Shown here piece by piece: positions 53,253 to 61,100 of a stretch of DNA of 64,000 nt (its first letter is position 1; every line of letters starts with the position of its first letter). Position numbers and translations under genes: made by a program. The DNA is from JAOUEA01 sp963821925. GTDB lineage: Bacteria > Actinomycetota > UBA4738 > HRBIN12. Under the pieces are notes generated by a model, which was not told the DNA's origin, made no database searches, and saw only the letters and a program-made list of their open reading frames with translations. Location of the stretch: contig CAWGFO010000001.1 in the NCBI GenBank assembly GCA_963821925.1, positions 986,370 through 1,050,369 of the forward strand, written 5' to 3'.

Positions 53253-53303
53253 GTGAGCCCCAACATGTGGTGCTAGGTTCCAGCCCCAGCCTAGATGTTG
53301 TGT
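53251..53303 (+). promoter_or_regulatory. Promoter with two NrdR-box-like elements
   Basis: TTGTGA (53251-53256), a 17-base spacer and TAGGTT (53274-53279) make a promoter for the downstream gene. CCCCAACATGTGGTGC (53258-53273) fills the spacer and AGCCTAGATGTTGTGT (53288-53303) lies just past the start point. Both resemble the 16-base NrdR box (ACACtAtATaTtGTGT) and are 30 bases apart, about three turns, as NrdR pairs usually are. No ribonucleotide reductase gene is adjacent. Confidence 0.4.
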
Positions 53304-53337
53304 CTGCAGCGGGGTCGCGGAGGCGGGAGGCTGGGCG

Positions 53338-53910
53338 GTGGAGTGGCTGGTCGTCGGCGCGTTAGGCATCATATGGACGGCGTTCCTGATCCCTACGGGT
53401 CGCCGGCGCGAGTCGCCGGACCGGAGCGTCGTCGAGTTCGAACGCAGGATGGAGCTCTTGGCGCAGGCTGAAGTGCACGGAGGCAGCGGTCGCTGGATCG
53501 TCACCCCCCGCAAGGGGATGCGGTTCGTCGGCGAGACCGAGCGACGCCGGGCGCGGGCCCGCGAGCGGCGCCGGCAGGTCTTCGTCTTCCTCCTCGAATC
53601 GATCGGCATCACGTTCCTGATCGGCCTCGTGCCGCCGCTCCGCGTCATGTGGACGGTCTCGATGGTCTTCGGGGCGCTCCTCCTCCTCTACATCTGGCTG
53701 CTCCTGTCGATGAAGCACCGCGAGCACATCCAGCCGAACGCGAACGACCGCGCCGCGCACGCCGCGCCCGCGCGGACGGCGCCCGCCGCCGTACCGGCGC
53801 GGTACGTCGCCGAGGGCCGCAGCACGTGGGCGCGCCCGACCTTCAACGGCCTGGGCACGCTCGGCGAGAGCGACCGGGTGCACGTGGTCGTCCGCGCCGC
53901 CGACGCCTAG
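53338..53910 (+). CDS. Membrane-associated hypothetical protein
   Basis: A 190-residue protein starting at GTG (VEWLVVGALGIIWTAFLIPT): an N-terminal membrane helix, a basic cytoplasmic segment (RRRARARERRR), then a hairpin of two helices (VFLLESIGITFLIGLVP and MVFGALLLLYIWLLL) and an Ala/Pro-rich tail. No domain recognised. It lies seven bases before the translin gene and is probably co-transcribed with it, under the promoter with two box-like elements upstream. Confidence 0.6.
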   Translation: MEWLVVGALGIIWTAFLIPTGRRRESPDRSVVEFERRMELLAQAEVHGGSGRWIVTPRKGMRFVGETERRRARARERRRQVFVFLLESIGITFLIGLVPPLRVMWTVSMVFGALLLLYIWLLLSMKHREHIQPNANDRAAHAAPARTAPAAVPARYVAEGRSTWARPTFNGLGTLGESDRVHVVVRAADA

Positions 53911-53916
53911 GGCGTC

Positions 53917-54552
53917 GTGGACCTCGACGGCCTCACACGCGACTTCCACGACCGGTTCGACGCGAAGAACGCCGCCCGCGAACAAGCGCTCCCGCTCGCC
54001 CGCCGCTCGATCCGCGCGAGCGCGAACGCGATCCGGGCCGTCCACCGCCTCGAGTTCGATCGCGCGACCGAGCTGATCGGGGAGTCCCGCGCCGCGATCG
54101 AGGCCGGCCTGGCCGCCGTGGCCGACCACCCCGACGTCCGGTTCGCGGGCTACCTCCAGGACGCCCAGAAGGAGTACGCGGAAGCGCGCATCACGTACGC
54201 GCTCGTGGCAGGTGAGGACCTGCCGACCCCCACCGATGTGGGGGTCGAGGACGCCCCGTACCTGAACGGCATGGCCGAGGCGATCGGCGAGGGGCGCCGA
54301 CACATCCTGGATCTGTTGCGCGGCGGCGACGTCGTGAAGGGTGAGTCGATGCTCGCCGCGATGGAGGACATGTACGGCGTGCTCGTGACGATGGACTACC
54401 CGGACGCGATCACGATGAACCTGCGACGGTCCACCGACGTGGCCCGATCGCTGATCGAGAAGACGCGCGGCGACCTCTCGATCGCCTTCGTCCAGCGCGA
54501 TCTGCACGACGCGTTGGAACGGCACGCCGAGCGGTTCCGCGACCCCCCGTAG
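53917..54552 (+). CDS. Bacterial translin-family protein
   Basis: A 211-residue all-helical protein that matches translin/TRAX: LDGLTRDFHDRFDAKNAARE at the start, DVRFAGYLQDAQKEYAEARI in the middle, APYLNGMAEAIGEGRRHILD, and the C-terminal signature DYPDAITMNLRRSTDVARSL. Translins form octameric rings binding single-stranded nucleic acid, and TRAX-type members are Mg-dependent RNases. Bacterial and archaeal copies are known but uncommon. It is 42 bases upstream of tRNA-Ala, suggesting a tRNA or RNA-processing link by position only. Confidence 0.75.
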   Translation: MDLDGLTRDFHDRFDAKNAAREQALPLARRSIRASANAIRAVHRLEFDRATELIGESRAAIEAGLAAVADHPDVRFAGYLQDAQKEYAEARITYALVAGEDLPTPTDVGVEDAPYLNGMAEAIGEGRRHILDLLRGGDVVKGESMLAAMEDMYGVLVTMDYPDAITMNLRRSTDVARSLIEKTRGDLSIAFVQRDLHDALERHAERFRDPP

Positions 54553-54576
54553 TTCCGGCCGGTCGGTGCCCTTTGC

Positions 54577-54582
54577 TACCCT
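54577..54582 (+). promoter_or_regulatory. -10 box of the tRNA-Ala gene (TACCCT)
   Basis: TACCCT 12 bases before the tRNA 5' end, with a weak TTCCGG -35 18 bases further up. Confidence 0.5.
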
Positions 54583-54594
54583 TGAGCTGTTCCT

Positions 54595-54671
54595 GGGGGT
54601 GTAGCTCAGCCCGGTAGAGCGCTGCCTTCGCACGGCAGAGGTCAGGGGTTCAAGTCCCCTCACCTCCACCA
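54595..54671 (+). tRNA. tRNA-Ala (anticodon CGC)
   Basis: A complete cloverleaf: acceptor GGGGGTG with CACCTCC (one G-T pair), D-arm GCTC/GAGC, anticodon stem CTGCC/GGCAG around loop TTCGCAC (anticodon CGC), variable AGGTC, T-arm AGGGG-TTCAAGT-CCCCT, and an encoded CCA. It decodes the GCG alanine codon. Everything downstream in the window looks accessory, so its 3' end is a candidate integration point; no second copy of that end was seen in the window. Confidence 0.95.
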
Positions 54672-55172
54672 GGTTTCGACGTTCAGTTCATGTCAGGCGG
54701 CGCCCAGGCGGCGAGCGCCCCGTGGCCGCGAGTGGGACGCGTCGTGGCTCACTTGAAGCAGCTCCTTCGATCGCTGACCGCAACTGTAGGTCGGGAGAGC
54801 GAAAGGACGCCTCCACGACTAGTGGATGATCCCGAGTCGAGGACTTCGCAGGTGCTCGCCGACGCTCATGCCGCCCCACCGCTTACGATCACGACCGGGG
54901 CCACGGCGACCTTCGCGTCAACCAGTTCCACGTTGCCGTGTCATCGAAGTGACCACGAGCAGGCATCCCACCATGAAGAACAGCATGCCGAACGGGCGCG
55001 GTCCAACTCATAAGGGTCGGTGTCTTCGATTGGGAGGAAGAACAAGAAGGCGGCGTAGAACATAGGGGCGAGGGGCTCAAGACGGCGTTTTACATGCCTC
55101 CGATATCGACGACGCTGGAGACCGGCGGAATGCCTGATCGCCGAGCGTCCGGCCAACCCGTAGAGGTCCCAG
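54672..55172. other. Sparse region after tRNA-Ala
   Basis: About 500 bases with no convincing intact gene. It holds one possible broken two-helix membrane gene (54918-55063, listed). Base composition is less G/C-rich than upstream, including aagaacaagaag. No repeat of the tRNA end was found. Confidence 0.5.
54918..55063 (-). pseudogene. Possible broken small membrane protein gene
   Basis: MFYAAFLFFLPIEDTDPYEL then DRA in one frame, followed after a one-base loss near 54990 by PFGMLFFMVGCLLVVTSMTR and GTG-stop in another. Joined, they give a 48-residue protein with two helices around an acidic loop. It could be chance; the coherent hydrophobic segments on both sides of the shift argue for a remnant. 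Confidence 0.3.
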
Positions 55173-55520
55173 TTAGGAGACCGGGTAGCACCCCTTGAAC
55201 CCGGTGATTCCCCAGCCACGCCGGAAGTGGGAGAACGTCACGCTTTGAACGAGGACGCCATCCTTCCAGATGTCGTACTCGCGCCATTCCCCTCCGATCG
55301 GCTCGGAGTGAGCCCAAGGGCTGAGCGTCGCTCCGAACTCAGGCGACGCTTCATCGGTCAGGACGACTCCGAGGCCGGCGAGCGCGTCCTCAACGGTCGC
55401 GTACCTGATGGCCGTCTCCACGAATCGCTCGCAGACCTGGCCATTGGTCTCGGATCGCCAGGTCCAGACACCTGCCGCGATCGCGAGGACGCCTGCGACG
55501 ACGACAACCGCTCGCTTCAT
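55173..55520 (-). CDS. Small secreted or anchored protein, copy A of a duplicated pair
   Basis: A 115-residue protein: MKRAVVVVAGVLAIAAGVWT is a signal or anchor helix, and the exported part contains TDEASPEFGATL, EYDIWKDGVLVQSVTF and a C-terminal GWGITGFKGCYPV with a second cysteine. It is clearly homologous to the 136-residue protein at 62388. The first ATG giving the shared N-terminus is used; an ATG 60 bases upstream is in frame but the equivalent frame is closed in copy B. No family was recognised. Confidence 0.65.
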   Translation of the reverse strand: MKRAVVVVAGVLAIAAGVWTWRSETNGQVCERFVETAIRYATVEDALAGLGVVLTDEASPEFGATLSPWAHSEPIGGEWREYDIWKDGVLVQSVTFSHFRRGWGITGFKGCYPVS

Positions 55521-55575
55521 GTGATTCGAGACGGACGCAGCTCGCCGCCCGGAGGTTGGGCGATCCGTCTTCAGA

Positions 55576-55642
55576 GCCATGCGGGGGTTATCGGTGGGAG
55601 AAACCCGCGTCTTGACCCGTGTCGATTGTTCGCTCCTAGCGC
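55576..55642. repeat. Conserved upstream block, copy A
   Basis: A 67-base block upstream of copy A, about four-fifths identical by eye to 62846-62911. Shared core: GTTATCGG, AAACCCGC, CTTGACC, GTCGAT and CGCTCCT. Likely a common control region kept in both copies. Confidence 0.6.
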
Positions 55643-55744
55643 ACACGCCGACGTCTGGCCGCCGAAGAACTCGCATCGAAGCCGATCGCGCCGGAGCAGG
55701 GTCAAGCACATGAACGACGGGACGCCGTGCCGCGGACCGAGGCG

Positions 55745-55861
55745 TCAGGGCGAGGATTGAGCCTGCGCGTCCCTCCGTCTCGATAAGCGCGGATAGGCAG
55801 CGAAGAGGACGACTGCGGCGACCAGCAGAGGGAGACCGAGGCCGACGATCCATAGATTCAC
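55745..55861 (-). CDS. Very small membrane peptide (38 residues)
   Basis: Starts at GTG as VNLWIVGLGLPLLVAAVVLF then AAYPRLSRRRDAQAQSSP: one membrane helix followed by a positive, cytoplasm-type tail. GGAA lies about six bases upstream. It may be a real small protein or chance in a sparse region; a remnant LLALMGVAAIWFGTQTVDQ in the same strand just upstream suggests a decayed gene nearby. Confidence 0.3.
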   Translation of the reverse strand: MNLWIVGLGLPLLVAAVVLFAAYPRLSRRRDAQAQSSP

Positions 55862-56070
55862 GCAGAGTTCCGTCGATTGCTAGCCCGCGACGAACTCCTT
55901 GCCGCTTGGGCTCGGGGCCGTGCTCCTGGTCAACCGTCTGAGTGCCGAACCAGATCGCCGCGACACCCATCAGCGCCAGGAGGACCGATTAACCCCTTCG
56001 CGGAGCCACAGCGGCAAGCTTGTGAGGCGACGAGAAGGCTCCGCTGTGCCGACCTGCCGAAGTTAGACGT

Positions 56071-56268
56071 TCATTCGCTGGCGTCTGCCTGCGGCCAGGT
56101 CTTCTCGTCGAGCTTGTAGATGATGACATCGCCGCCACCCTCGAGGAGCTCGTCCCGTCGATAGATCGCGCCCTCCGCGGCCTCAACGGACTCGCTCACC
56201 TCGTCCGATTCAGACCGATCTTCGACCCCGCCGAGTGGTCCACCCAGGAACCGCCGTTGATAGCCCAT
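56071..56268 (-). CDS. Small acidic hypothetical protein
   Basis: A 65-residue protein, MGYQRRFLGGPLGGVEDRSE through ESDEVSESVEAAEGAIYRRD and ending KLDEKTWPQADASE. Rich in Glu and Asp, no cysteine, no domain. A TAGTGT box six bases before the ATG, the same leaderless arrangement as elsewhere, is the main support. The region between 55862 and 56070 shows nothing else. Confidence 0.5.
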   Translation of the reverse strand: MGYQRRFLGGPLGGVEDRSESDEVSESVEAAEGAIYRRDELLEGGGDVIIYKLDEKTWPQADASE

Positions 56269-56274
56269 CCGCCG

Positions 56275-56280
56275 ACACTA
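56275..56280 (-). promoter_or_regulatory. -10 box of a leaderless start (TAGTGT)
   Basis: TAGTGT on the minus strand, six bases before the ATG at 56268. Confidence 0.4.
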
Positions 56281-56471
56281 CCCTCAGGGGCTGGGAACGC
56301 GGAAGGGGCGAGCAGGACGAAGCTGCAACGATCCCGAAGTTACTCGTCCCAAGAGTGCGATCCGAGGAAGTTGCTCTCTCGGTCGGCCTTGGGTTGGACC
56401 TCGTCCCATCGCTGTCGAGGACCGTACTGCTTCGCCTCGATGAGCTCGAGCACGAGACACAGCCCGATCGT

Positions 56472-57290
56472 TCACGGCGTAGGAAGCCAGCGGCCCCCGC
56501 GGAACGCTACAGCCGCTGTGTCGGCTCGCCGGCCGGTGCGGCTGGCTCCATCGGCGCGGGGGGCATCGGTGCCTCCGGCTGGCCGCGACTCGTTCATCTG
56601 GACGCTGTCCTTGATCTCCTCGGTCTTGAGCTGCGCGCGCGTGGACCAGCGGCCCAGGTACTCGCGAGCGACGGGGATGCCGCCACCGCCGAAGGCCACC
56701 ACGATCGATCCCACGAGCGCCACGAGCAACCCGTAGAACAGACCGGTCACGATCACCGGCGCGATGTTCAGCTGGTCGAGCGCCGCGAACACCCCGACGA
56801 TCAAGATCGCGATCCCCGCCGCCCGCGCGATCCAGCGCCCGCCCGCCACCGCGCCCAGCATCGGCGTGAGCACGTCGGTCACGAACCGGGCGATCGCCCC
56901 GGCGATCACGAGGATGATCACGGCCGCGATCACGTTGGGCAGGTAGGCGATCAGGCTCTGGATCAGCTCGCTGATCGGGTTGGGACCCCAGATCCCGAAG
57001 GCGAGCTGCAGCGCGATCAGGAACACGGTCCAGAACGCGATCACGCCGATCACGTCGGATGGCTCGGTGTTGCTGCGCCGGAACGCGGCGCCGACGGAGG
57101 CGGCACCGTGTTCGACCCAGCCGTCGAAGCCGACCCGCTCCAGGAGCGAGTCGACCAGCTTCGAGACGGCCTTGGCGATGAAGAAACCGATCAGCAGGAT
57201 CAGGAAGAATCCGAGCAGCTTGGGCGCGAACGTGACCACGTGCTCCCACGCGGTCTCGAGCCCGCCCGTGAGGTCGACGTCTGCGATCAT
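56472..57290 (-). CDS. MscS-related conserved-TM-helix membrane protein
   Basis: A 272-residue protein with five or six helices in two similar halves: TFAPKLLGFFLILLIGFFIA and AVSKLVDSLLERVGF, then LPNVIAAVIILVIAGAIARF. This matches the conserved TM-helix family often annotated as a mechanosensitive channel, but the MscS beta-domain is absent. The tail is Arg/Gly/Asp-rich. AAGGAG five bases before the ATG lies over the stop of the small upstream gene, so both are one operon under the SigB-like promoter at 57561-57586. A role in osmotic or envelope stress is inferred. Confidence 0.8.
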   Translation of the reverse strand: MIADVDLTGGLETAWEHVVTFAPKLLGFFLILLIGFFIAKAVSKLVDSLLERVGFDGWVEHGAASVGAAFRRSNTEPSDVIGVIAFWTVFLIALQLAFGIWGPNPISELIQSLIAYLPNVIAAVIILVIAGAIARFVTDVLTPMLGAVAGGRWIARAAGIAILIVGVFAALDQLNIAPVIVTGLFYGLLVALVGSIVVAFGGGGIPVAREYLGRWSTRAQLKTEEIKDSVQMNESRPAGGTDAPRADGASRTGRRADTAAVAFRGGRWLPTP

Positions 57291-57299
57291 CGGGTCTCC

Positions 57300-57494
57300 T
57301 TAGGTGAAGATGCTCACGCCACCGGGGCCCACCAACAGGCCGACGATGATCAGCACGATCCCCCAGAGGATCGCGCCACGGACGATCGAGACGATCCCGG
57401 CGATCACGAGGACGGCGGCGATGATCCAAAGGATCGTGCCGAGCGCGCCGTTCCCGTTGTTCGCGGCCAGGACCGCGGTGATGGACTCCAACAT
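57300..57494 (-). CDS. Small membrane protein (GPGGVSIF type)
   Basis: A 64-residue protein: MLESITAVLAANNGNGALGT, then two helices ILWIIAAVLVIAGIVSIV and AILWGIVLIIVGLLVGPGG, ending VSIFT. Small proteins of this two-helix glycine-ended form are frequent in actinobacteria, with unknown function. It is first in an operon with the MscS-related gene. GAAAGGGG about six bases before the ATG serves as ribosome site, and a SigB-like promoter lies 67 bases upstream. Confidence 0.65.
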   Translation of the reverse strand: MLESITAVLAANNGNGALGTILWIIAAVLVIAGIVSIVRGAILWGIVLIIVGLLVGPGGVSIFT

Positions 57495-57560
57495 GGTGTT
57501 GCCCCTTTCCCTTTGAGTGTCTGTCGCGACGCAACCGGCCGCGACGATGTCTCCGGGGCT

Positions 57561-57586
57561 CTTCCCAGCCTTGATGCGGATGAAAC
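57561..57586 (-). promoter_or_regulatory. SigB/SigF-like promoter 1
   Basis: On the minus strand GTTTCA, 14 bases, GGGAAG, located 67 bases upstream of the small membrane gene at 57494. It shares the form GTTTNN-N14-GGG(A/T)A(C/G) with two other sites in this region. Confidence 0.45.
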
Positions 57587-57748
57587 GCGCGGATCGGTTG
57601 CCGCGAGCCCCCGCCAACACAGAGACGCGACAGCCGGCAGGTGGTCCGTAGGACGGTCTGAGCAGGTGGGAGGGGGACTGGTGAAGGCCGGCAGGGCCGG
57701 ATGTGGCCCTGTGTGGCCGAGTTCGTGAGGCGATCAGCAGACTGGGGA

Positions 57749-58702
57749 CTACTTGGCTCGGGAGGCGAACGTCACGTCCACGATCTCCTCCTCCTTGCGT
57801 TCTTCCTGTCTCGCCAACCTACGGAGGGCTTGTCGGTCGGCCCTGGTCAGCTCGCCCTGCAGCGAGCGAGGCCACAGCCGATGGAGCTTCACCGCGTTCA
57901 TCTCGGCGCCATACAACGTCAGTTGCGCTCCGAGGTAGATCCATGCAAGCAGGCCGACCACTAGCGCGAAGGTTCCGTACACGTCCGAGGACGATGAGAC
58001 CCGGCCAGCCACGATCCAACCACCCGCGCTCAGCAGGATGGTCCATCCGATCCCCGCCAGGCAGGCACCCGGCAGTACCTGACACCAGGCGAGGTTGGCC
58101 GCCGTCAGGATGCGATAGGCAATGGCGAAGAGCAGCACGTTGAGGATCGCCGAGCCCGCCAGCGCCGCGAGAGATCCCACGAGACCGCTGGCGCCGGTAA
58201 CCAGCGCGGCGAGCGCAGCCCCACCGAGGACGAAGATCCCCAGCACCCCCAGCATGACGAATGCCATCGCGATCGAAGCCGGCGTTCCACGCCGATGTTT
58301 CCGCGGGACGTCCCAGACGGCGTCCATCGCGACCTCCGCCGCGCGTACAGCGCCGAGTCCCGCCCACAGAGCCAGCACGACCCCGATGGCCAGCGTCAGG
58401 CCCGAGCCCTCGATCTCGCCCACGTTGCTGCGGATCTGCGTGCCGATCACGGGGAACTGGGCCAGCGCCGAGTCGAGGAGCTTCGCCTGGAGGTCGGGCC
58501 GATCGCGGAGGACGATCCCTGCGAGCGACGTGAACACCATCAACAGCGGGAACAGCGAGAAGAACCCGTAATACGCGAGGGAGGCCGCTAGCAACCCGGC
58601 CCCGCTGTCACCGAAGCGCTTGACTACGGAGTAGGGGAACCCAACCCACGGATGGGTTCGCTGAAACTGATCCAGCCGTCGCATGGGGCCATTCACGTCC
58701 AC
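57749..58702 (-). CDS. YihY/BrkB family membrane protein
   Basis: A 317-residue protein with six or seven helices. LAASLAYYGFFSLFPLLMVF is the conserved YihY start, and ILLSAGGWIVAGRVS and VYGTFALVVGLLAWIYLGAQ with LTLYGAEMNAV the conserved end; the tail is charged. The family was once called ribonuclease BN in error and is now a membrane protein of unknown function. It begins nine bases after the anti-sigma kinase stop on the same strand, so the two are probably one operon. Confidence 0.9.
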   Translation of the reverse strand: MDVNGPMRRLDQFQRTHPWVGFPYSVVKRFGDSGAGLLAASLAYYGFFSLFPLLMVFTSLAGIVLRDRPDLQAKLLDSALAQFPVIGTQIRSNVGEIEGSGLTLAIGVVLALWAGLGAVRAAEVAMDAVWDVPRKHRRGTPASIAMAFVMLGVLGIFVLGGAALAALVTGASGLVGSLAALAGSAILNVLLFAIAYRILTAANLAWCQVLPGACLAGIGWTILLSAGGWIVAGRVSSSSDVYGTFALVVGLLAWIYLGAQLTLYGAEMNAVKLHRLWPRSLQGELTRADRQALRRLARQEERKEEEIVDVTFASRAK

Positions 58703-58711
58703 GATGCAGCC

Positions 58712-59095
58712 CTATCGTCGGAACTCGGCCCAGACCTTGCCCGGTGGGCCTGGGTCCACGCCCCAGGCGTCAGCGGATGAGTCGAGGATCTTTAGGCCGA
58801 AGCCGCCGACTCGCCCCCGTTCGAGCCTCGGCTCGACCGGAGCCACGTCGCGGGCGGGGGTCGGTTGCACGACCTCGATACGCACCCTCTCAGCCTCCCC
58901 GGCGATGATCACCTCGAGCGTCCCAGGACTATCGAGTCCCGCGTGCCTAACCGCGTTACTCGTCAGCTCGGCGACAGCCAACTCTGCGTCTGAGTAGCGG
59001 TCTCCGAGTTCAGGGGGCGGGATCGTCGCCGCGAGCACAGCTCGGGCCTTTCGGGGCGCGTGCTTGTCGGGGGAAAGGATGACGCGACGACGCAT
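58712..59095 (-). CDS. Anti-sigma factor serine kinase, RsbW-like ATPase
   Basis: A 127-residue GHKL-fold ATPase. The N-box AVAELTSNAVRHAG holds the Mg-binding Asn, and GGFGLKILDSSADAWGV is the ATP lid with the G box. Small size and absence of other domains match RsbW/SpoIIAB, which bind a sigma factor and phosphorylate an antagonist. A STAS antagonist gene starts 143 bases away on the opposite strand, and yihY follows. GTTTTG-N13-GGAGAT upstream of its ATG is a possible weak SigB-like site. Confidence 0.82.
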   Translation of the reverse strand: MRRRVILSPDKHAPRKARAVLAATIPPPELGDRYSDAELAVAELTSNAVRHAGLDSPGTLEVIIAGEAERVRIEVVQPTPARDVAPVEPRLERGRVGGFGLKILDSSADAWGVDPGPPGKVWAEFRR

Positions 59096-59238
59096 GATGC
59101 CTCCCCGTGGCCGATATCGAGCTCGATAGGTTGCGTTCCTCGGTTTCGCTCCTCTAGGGTTTATCTCCGCCGGGGCCGGGACAAAACCCCATCCGGCAAG
59201 TTTGGATCGTTGCAGTCTGCACATCTGGAGGCGCGAAG

Positions 59239-59589
59239 ATGCAGTCGCAACCCTTCGAGCTCCGTATCGATGAGGGTGCGGATACAACCCTCATCACGTT
59301 GGCCGGTGAGTTGGATCTGGCGAGCGCTCCTCACCTGGACCGCGCATTCGAGACAGTCCGTGGAAGTGGGGCCAGGCATGTCACGGTCGACCTCCGAGGC
59401 CTCACGTTCCTGGACTCGACCGGCGTCCGAGCGTTCCTGGAGGCCGACCTGGCAAGCCGGAATGGGCAGGCCGGGGTCTCGTTCATCGCTGGTCCCGGGA
59501 GGGTCATGAGGGTTCTCGAGCTCGCGGGTGTGATGGAGAGGCTGAACTGGGTGTGGGCGGCCGCGATCAGTCGTGGCCCCAGTACCTAG
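59239..59589 (+). CDS. Anti-anti-sigma factor, STAS domain (RsbV-like)
   Basis: A 116-residue STAS protein. VDLRGLTFLDSTGVRAFLEA holds the conserved phosphorylatable Ser (DST) used by RsbV/SpoIIAA, after TTLITLAGELDLASAPHLD. It is the expected partner of the RsbW-like kinase divergent from it. ATG follows GGAGGCG. It shares four bases of stop with the convergent iron-permease-family gene. No sigma factor gene is present in the window. Confidence 0.85.
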   Translation: MQSQPFELRIDEGADTTLITLAGELDLASAPHLDRAFETVRGSGARHVTVDLRGLTFLDSTGVRAFLEADLASRNGQAGVSFIAGPGRVMRVLELAGVMERLNWVWAAAISRGPST

Positions 59590-59984
59590 TCGGGGGAGCG
59601 AGGCTCAGCTGCAGTCGAAAGCCCTGAGCTTTCGGCTTCCGTGACCACAGGCGCCGCCGCGTCGAGGTCATCTTGGAGCGCCTGAATCTCCTCGGGCGAC
59701 TTGACCTGGACTCCTGCCACCTCGTCACGCGGGCCCGCCAGGTGCGTGATGATCTCGTCTAGCTTGAGGTGAAGGGCCGCCGAGTCCTTGTTCTGCGTGT
59801 TCTGCAAGACGAACACCATCAGCAGGGTCACGATGCTGATCCCGATGTTGGTGTCGTTCACTCCGAAGGTCAGAAGGCCGATCGCGACCAACACCGCGGC
59901 GACCAAGAACGCCCAGTGCGAGCCCATCCACTTCGAGAGCCAGTCGGAGAGCCTCGCGAACACCTTCGAGACCGATCGCGCCAT
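59586..59984 (-). CDS. Low-affinity iron permease family protein
   Basis: A 132-residue membrane protein matching the Fet4-like low-affinity iron permease domain. SHWAFLVAAVLVAIGLLTFG and GISIVTLLMVFVLQNTQNKD are its two helices; ALHLKLDEIITHLAG is the conserved start of the cytoplasmic helix. Bacterial members are short and their transport function is not proven. It lies in the stress-gene cluster, convergent with the STAS gene. Confidence 0.82.
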   Translation of the reverse strand: MARSVSKVFARLSDWLSKWMGSHWAFLVAAVLVAIGLLTFGVNDTNIGISIVTLLMVFVLQNTQNKDSAALHLKLDEIITHLAGPRDEVAGVQVKSPEEIQALQDDLDAAAPVVTEAESSGLSTAAEPRSPD

Positions 59985-60288
59985 GCGCGGAGTTGAGCAC
60001 GAATCGGAGACGAGTCAAGGACCGGGGCAGGAGCGCGCGATCACCCTGACGACGAGCGGGTGTGGTCGGCGTACCAGGACCTGATGGAGTGTGAGCGGGG
60101 CTACTGGGGCTAGGTCATTCCGCGCCTGGCGGTTGACTCCCGTATATCTCCATGGTTGGAGACACGCGCACGCTTGGGATACGGCTCCGCCGAGTCGCGC
60201 GATCGTCTCCCCCCGAACCGTCCGTCACGTTTCGCTGCGGCCGAGCATGGGTAGCGGGAGCCAAGGATGACCGAATGAGGGGGCCAGC
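59985..60288. other. Intergenic region with a coding remnant and SigB-like promoter
   Basis: About 300 bases. Positions 60000-60113 (+) hold an open frame without start, ending DDERVWSAYQDLMECERGYW-G-stop, which looks like the end of a real gene. A SigB-like promoter sits at 60229-60254. Nothing else is recognised. Confidence 0.4.
60229..60254 (+). promoter_or_regulatory. SigB/SigF-like promoter 2
   Basis: GTTTCG, 14 bases, GGGTAG, ending 34 bases before the GTG at 60289. Same spacing and form as the sites at 57561 and 61873. Confidence 0.5.
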
Positions 60289-60804
60289 GTGGAGACGCGT
60301 ACGGACAGGAACGAGATCGACGAGGCCGCGCTCGGTGCGTACCTCCGCCACCATGTCGCCGGATCAGAGGTAGCTGAGAAGATGGCCCGCTCGCTCCTGG
60401 ACCGGGAACTCGACCCTGAGGTCAGGTCGTTCCTGGAGCGATTCACCGATGCGCTGGAAGGCGAACAAGCGTTCGTGGTGACGGCCCTCGAGCAACTCAG
60501 CGAGGGCCCGGGACTGATCGAACGAGGCGTAGGGATGGCCACGGGTGTCGCGACCAAGGTCAGGGAAGCGGTCCCGGGGGGAGCGCCCAGTGACCTCGAA
60601 GGTCTCGAAGCCTTGGCCGTGGGGGTCTGGGGCAAGCGACTGCTGTGGGGAACGTTGAGGACCCTCGCGACCCTCCACGATGGCTTCCGTGCCCTCCCGC
60701 TCGACGATCTGAGCGAGCAGGCGGAAAACCAGGAGCGCGAACTGGTCAGGTTGCGGCAACGCTCCATCGCTGCCTCGGTGATGCGCCAACCGGGTCGAGG
60801 CTGA
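60289..60804 (+). CDS. Helical hypothetical protein in the stress cluster
   Basis: A 171-residue mainly helical protein starting at GTG: ETRTDRNEIDEAALGAYLRH through VAEKMARSLLDRELDPEVRS and EGEQAFVVTALEQLSEGPG, ending in basic RSIAASVMRQPGRG. Four long helices suggest a ferritin-like bundle, but the metal-binding Glu/His pattern cannot be confirmed. A SigB-like promoter precedes it. No family name given. Confidence 0.55.
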   Translation: METRTDRNEIDEAALGAYLRHHVAGSEVAEKMARSLLDRELDPEVRSFLERFTDALEGEQAFVVTALEQLSEGPGLIERGVGMATGVATKVREAVPGGAPSDLEGLEALAVGVWGKRLLWGTLRTLATLHDGFRALPLDDLSEQAENQERELVRLRQRSIAASVMRQPGRG

Positions 60805-60869
60805 GCAGCGCTGGCCAGGATCGGATCGCCACCGCCAGAGTGTGACGGTGTTGCGTGGACAGGCCGACC

Positions 60870-61055
60870 ATGAACACCTCAAACATCGGCCACTACTTGC
60901 ACGTCACGCGGGAGCGGGCGCGGCAGATCGTGAACGACCATGAGACCTTTCCCGCGCCGGTCGTGACGGACCCGCGACGTAGGTGGGACGCTGCCGAAGT
61001 CAAAGAATGGGCTGAGCGTCAATGGTGGGGCAGCCTCCCTTGGAAGCGGCTCTGA
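60870..61055 (+). CDS. AlpA/excisionase-like small DNA-binding protein
   Basis: A 61-residue protein: NIGHYLHVTRERARQIVNDH is a MerR-type helix-turn-helix and RRRWDAAEVKEWAERQWW is the following wing and helix, the layout of AlpA/Xis-type DNA-binding proteins of prophages and islands. A GTG 15 bases upstream is an alternative start. The presence beside tRNA-proximal accessory genes is consistent with a mobile origin. No integrase was found in the window. Confidence 0.65.
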   Translation: MNTSNIGHYLHVTRERARQIVNDHETFPAPVVTDPRRRWDAAEVKEWAERQWWGSLPWKRL

Positions 61056-61100
61056 GCCGGAGAAAGGTGATAGCTGGAAGCCGATCCACTCCCCTCCGCG

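Noticed and set aside
54690..55013. 107-codon plus-strand frame after the tRNA
   Set aside because: No ribosome site, no motif, irregular composition; likely chance.
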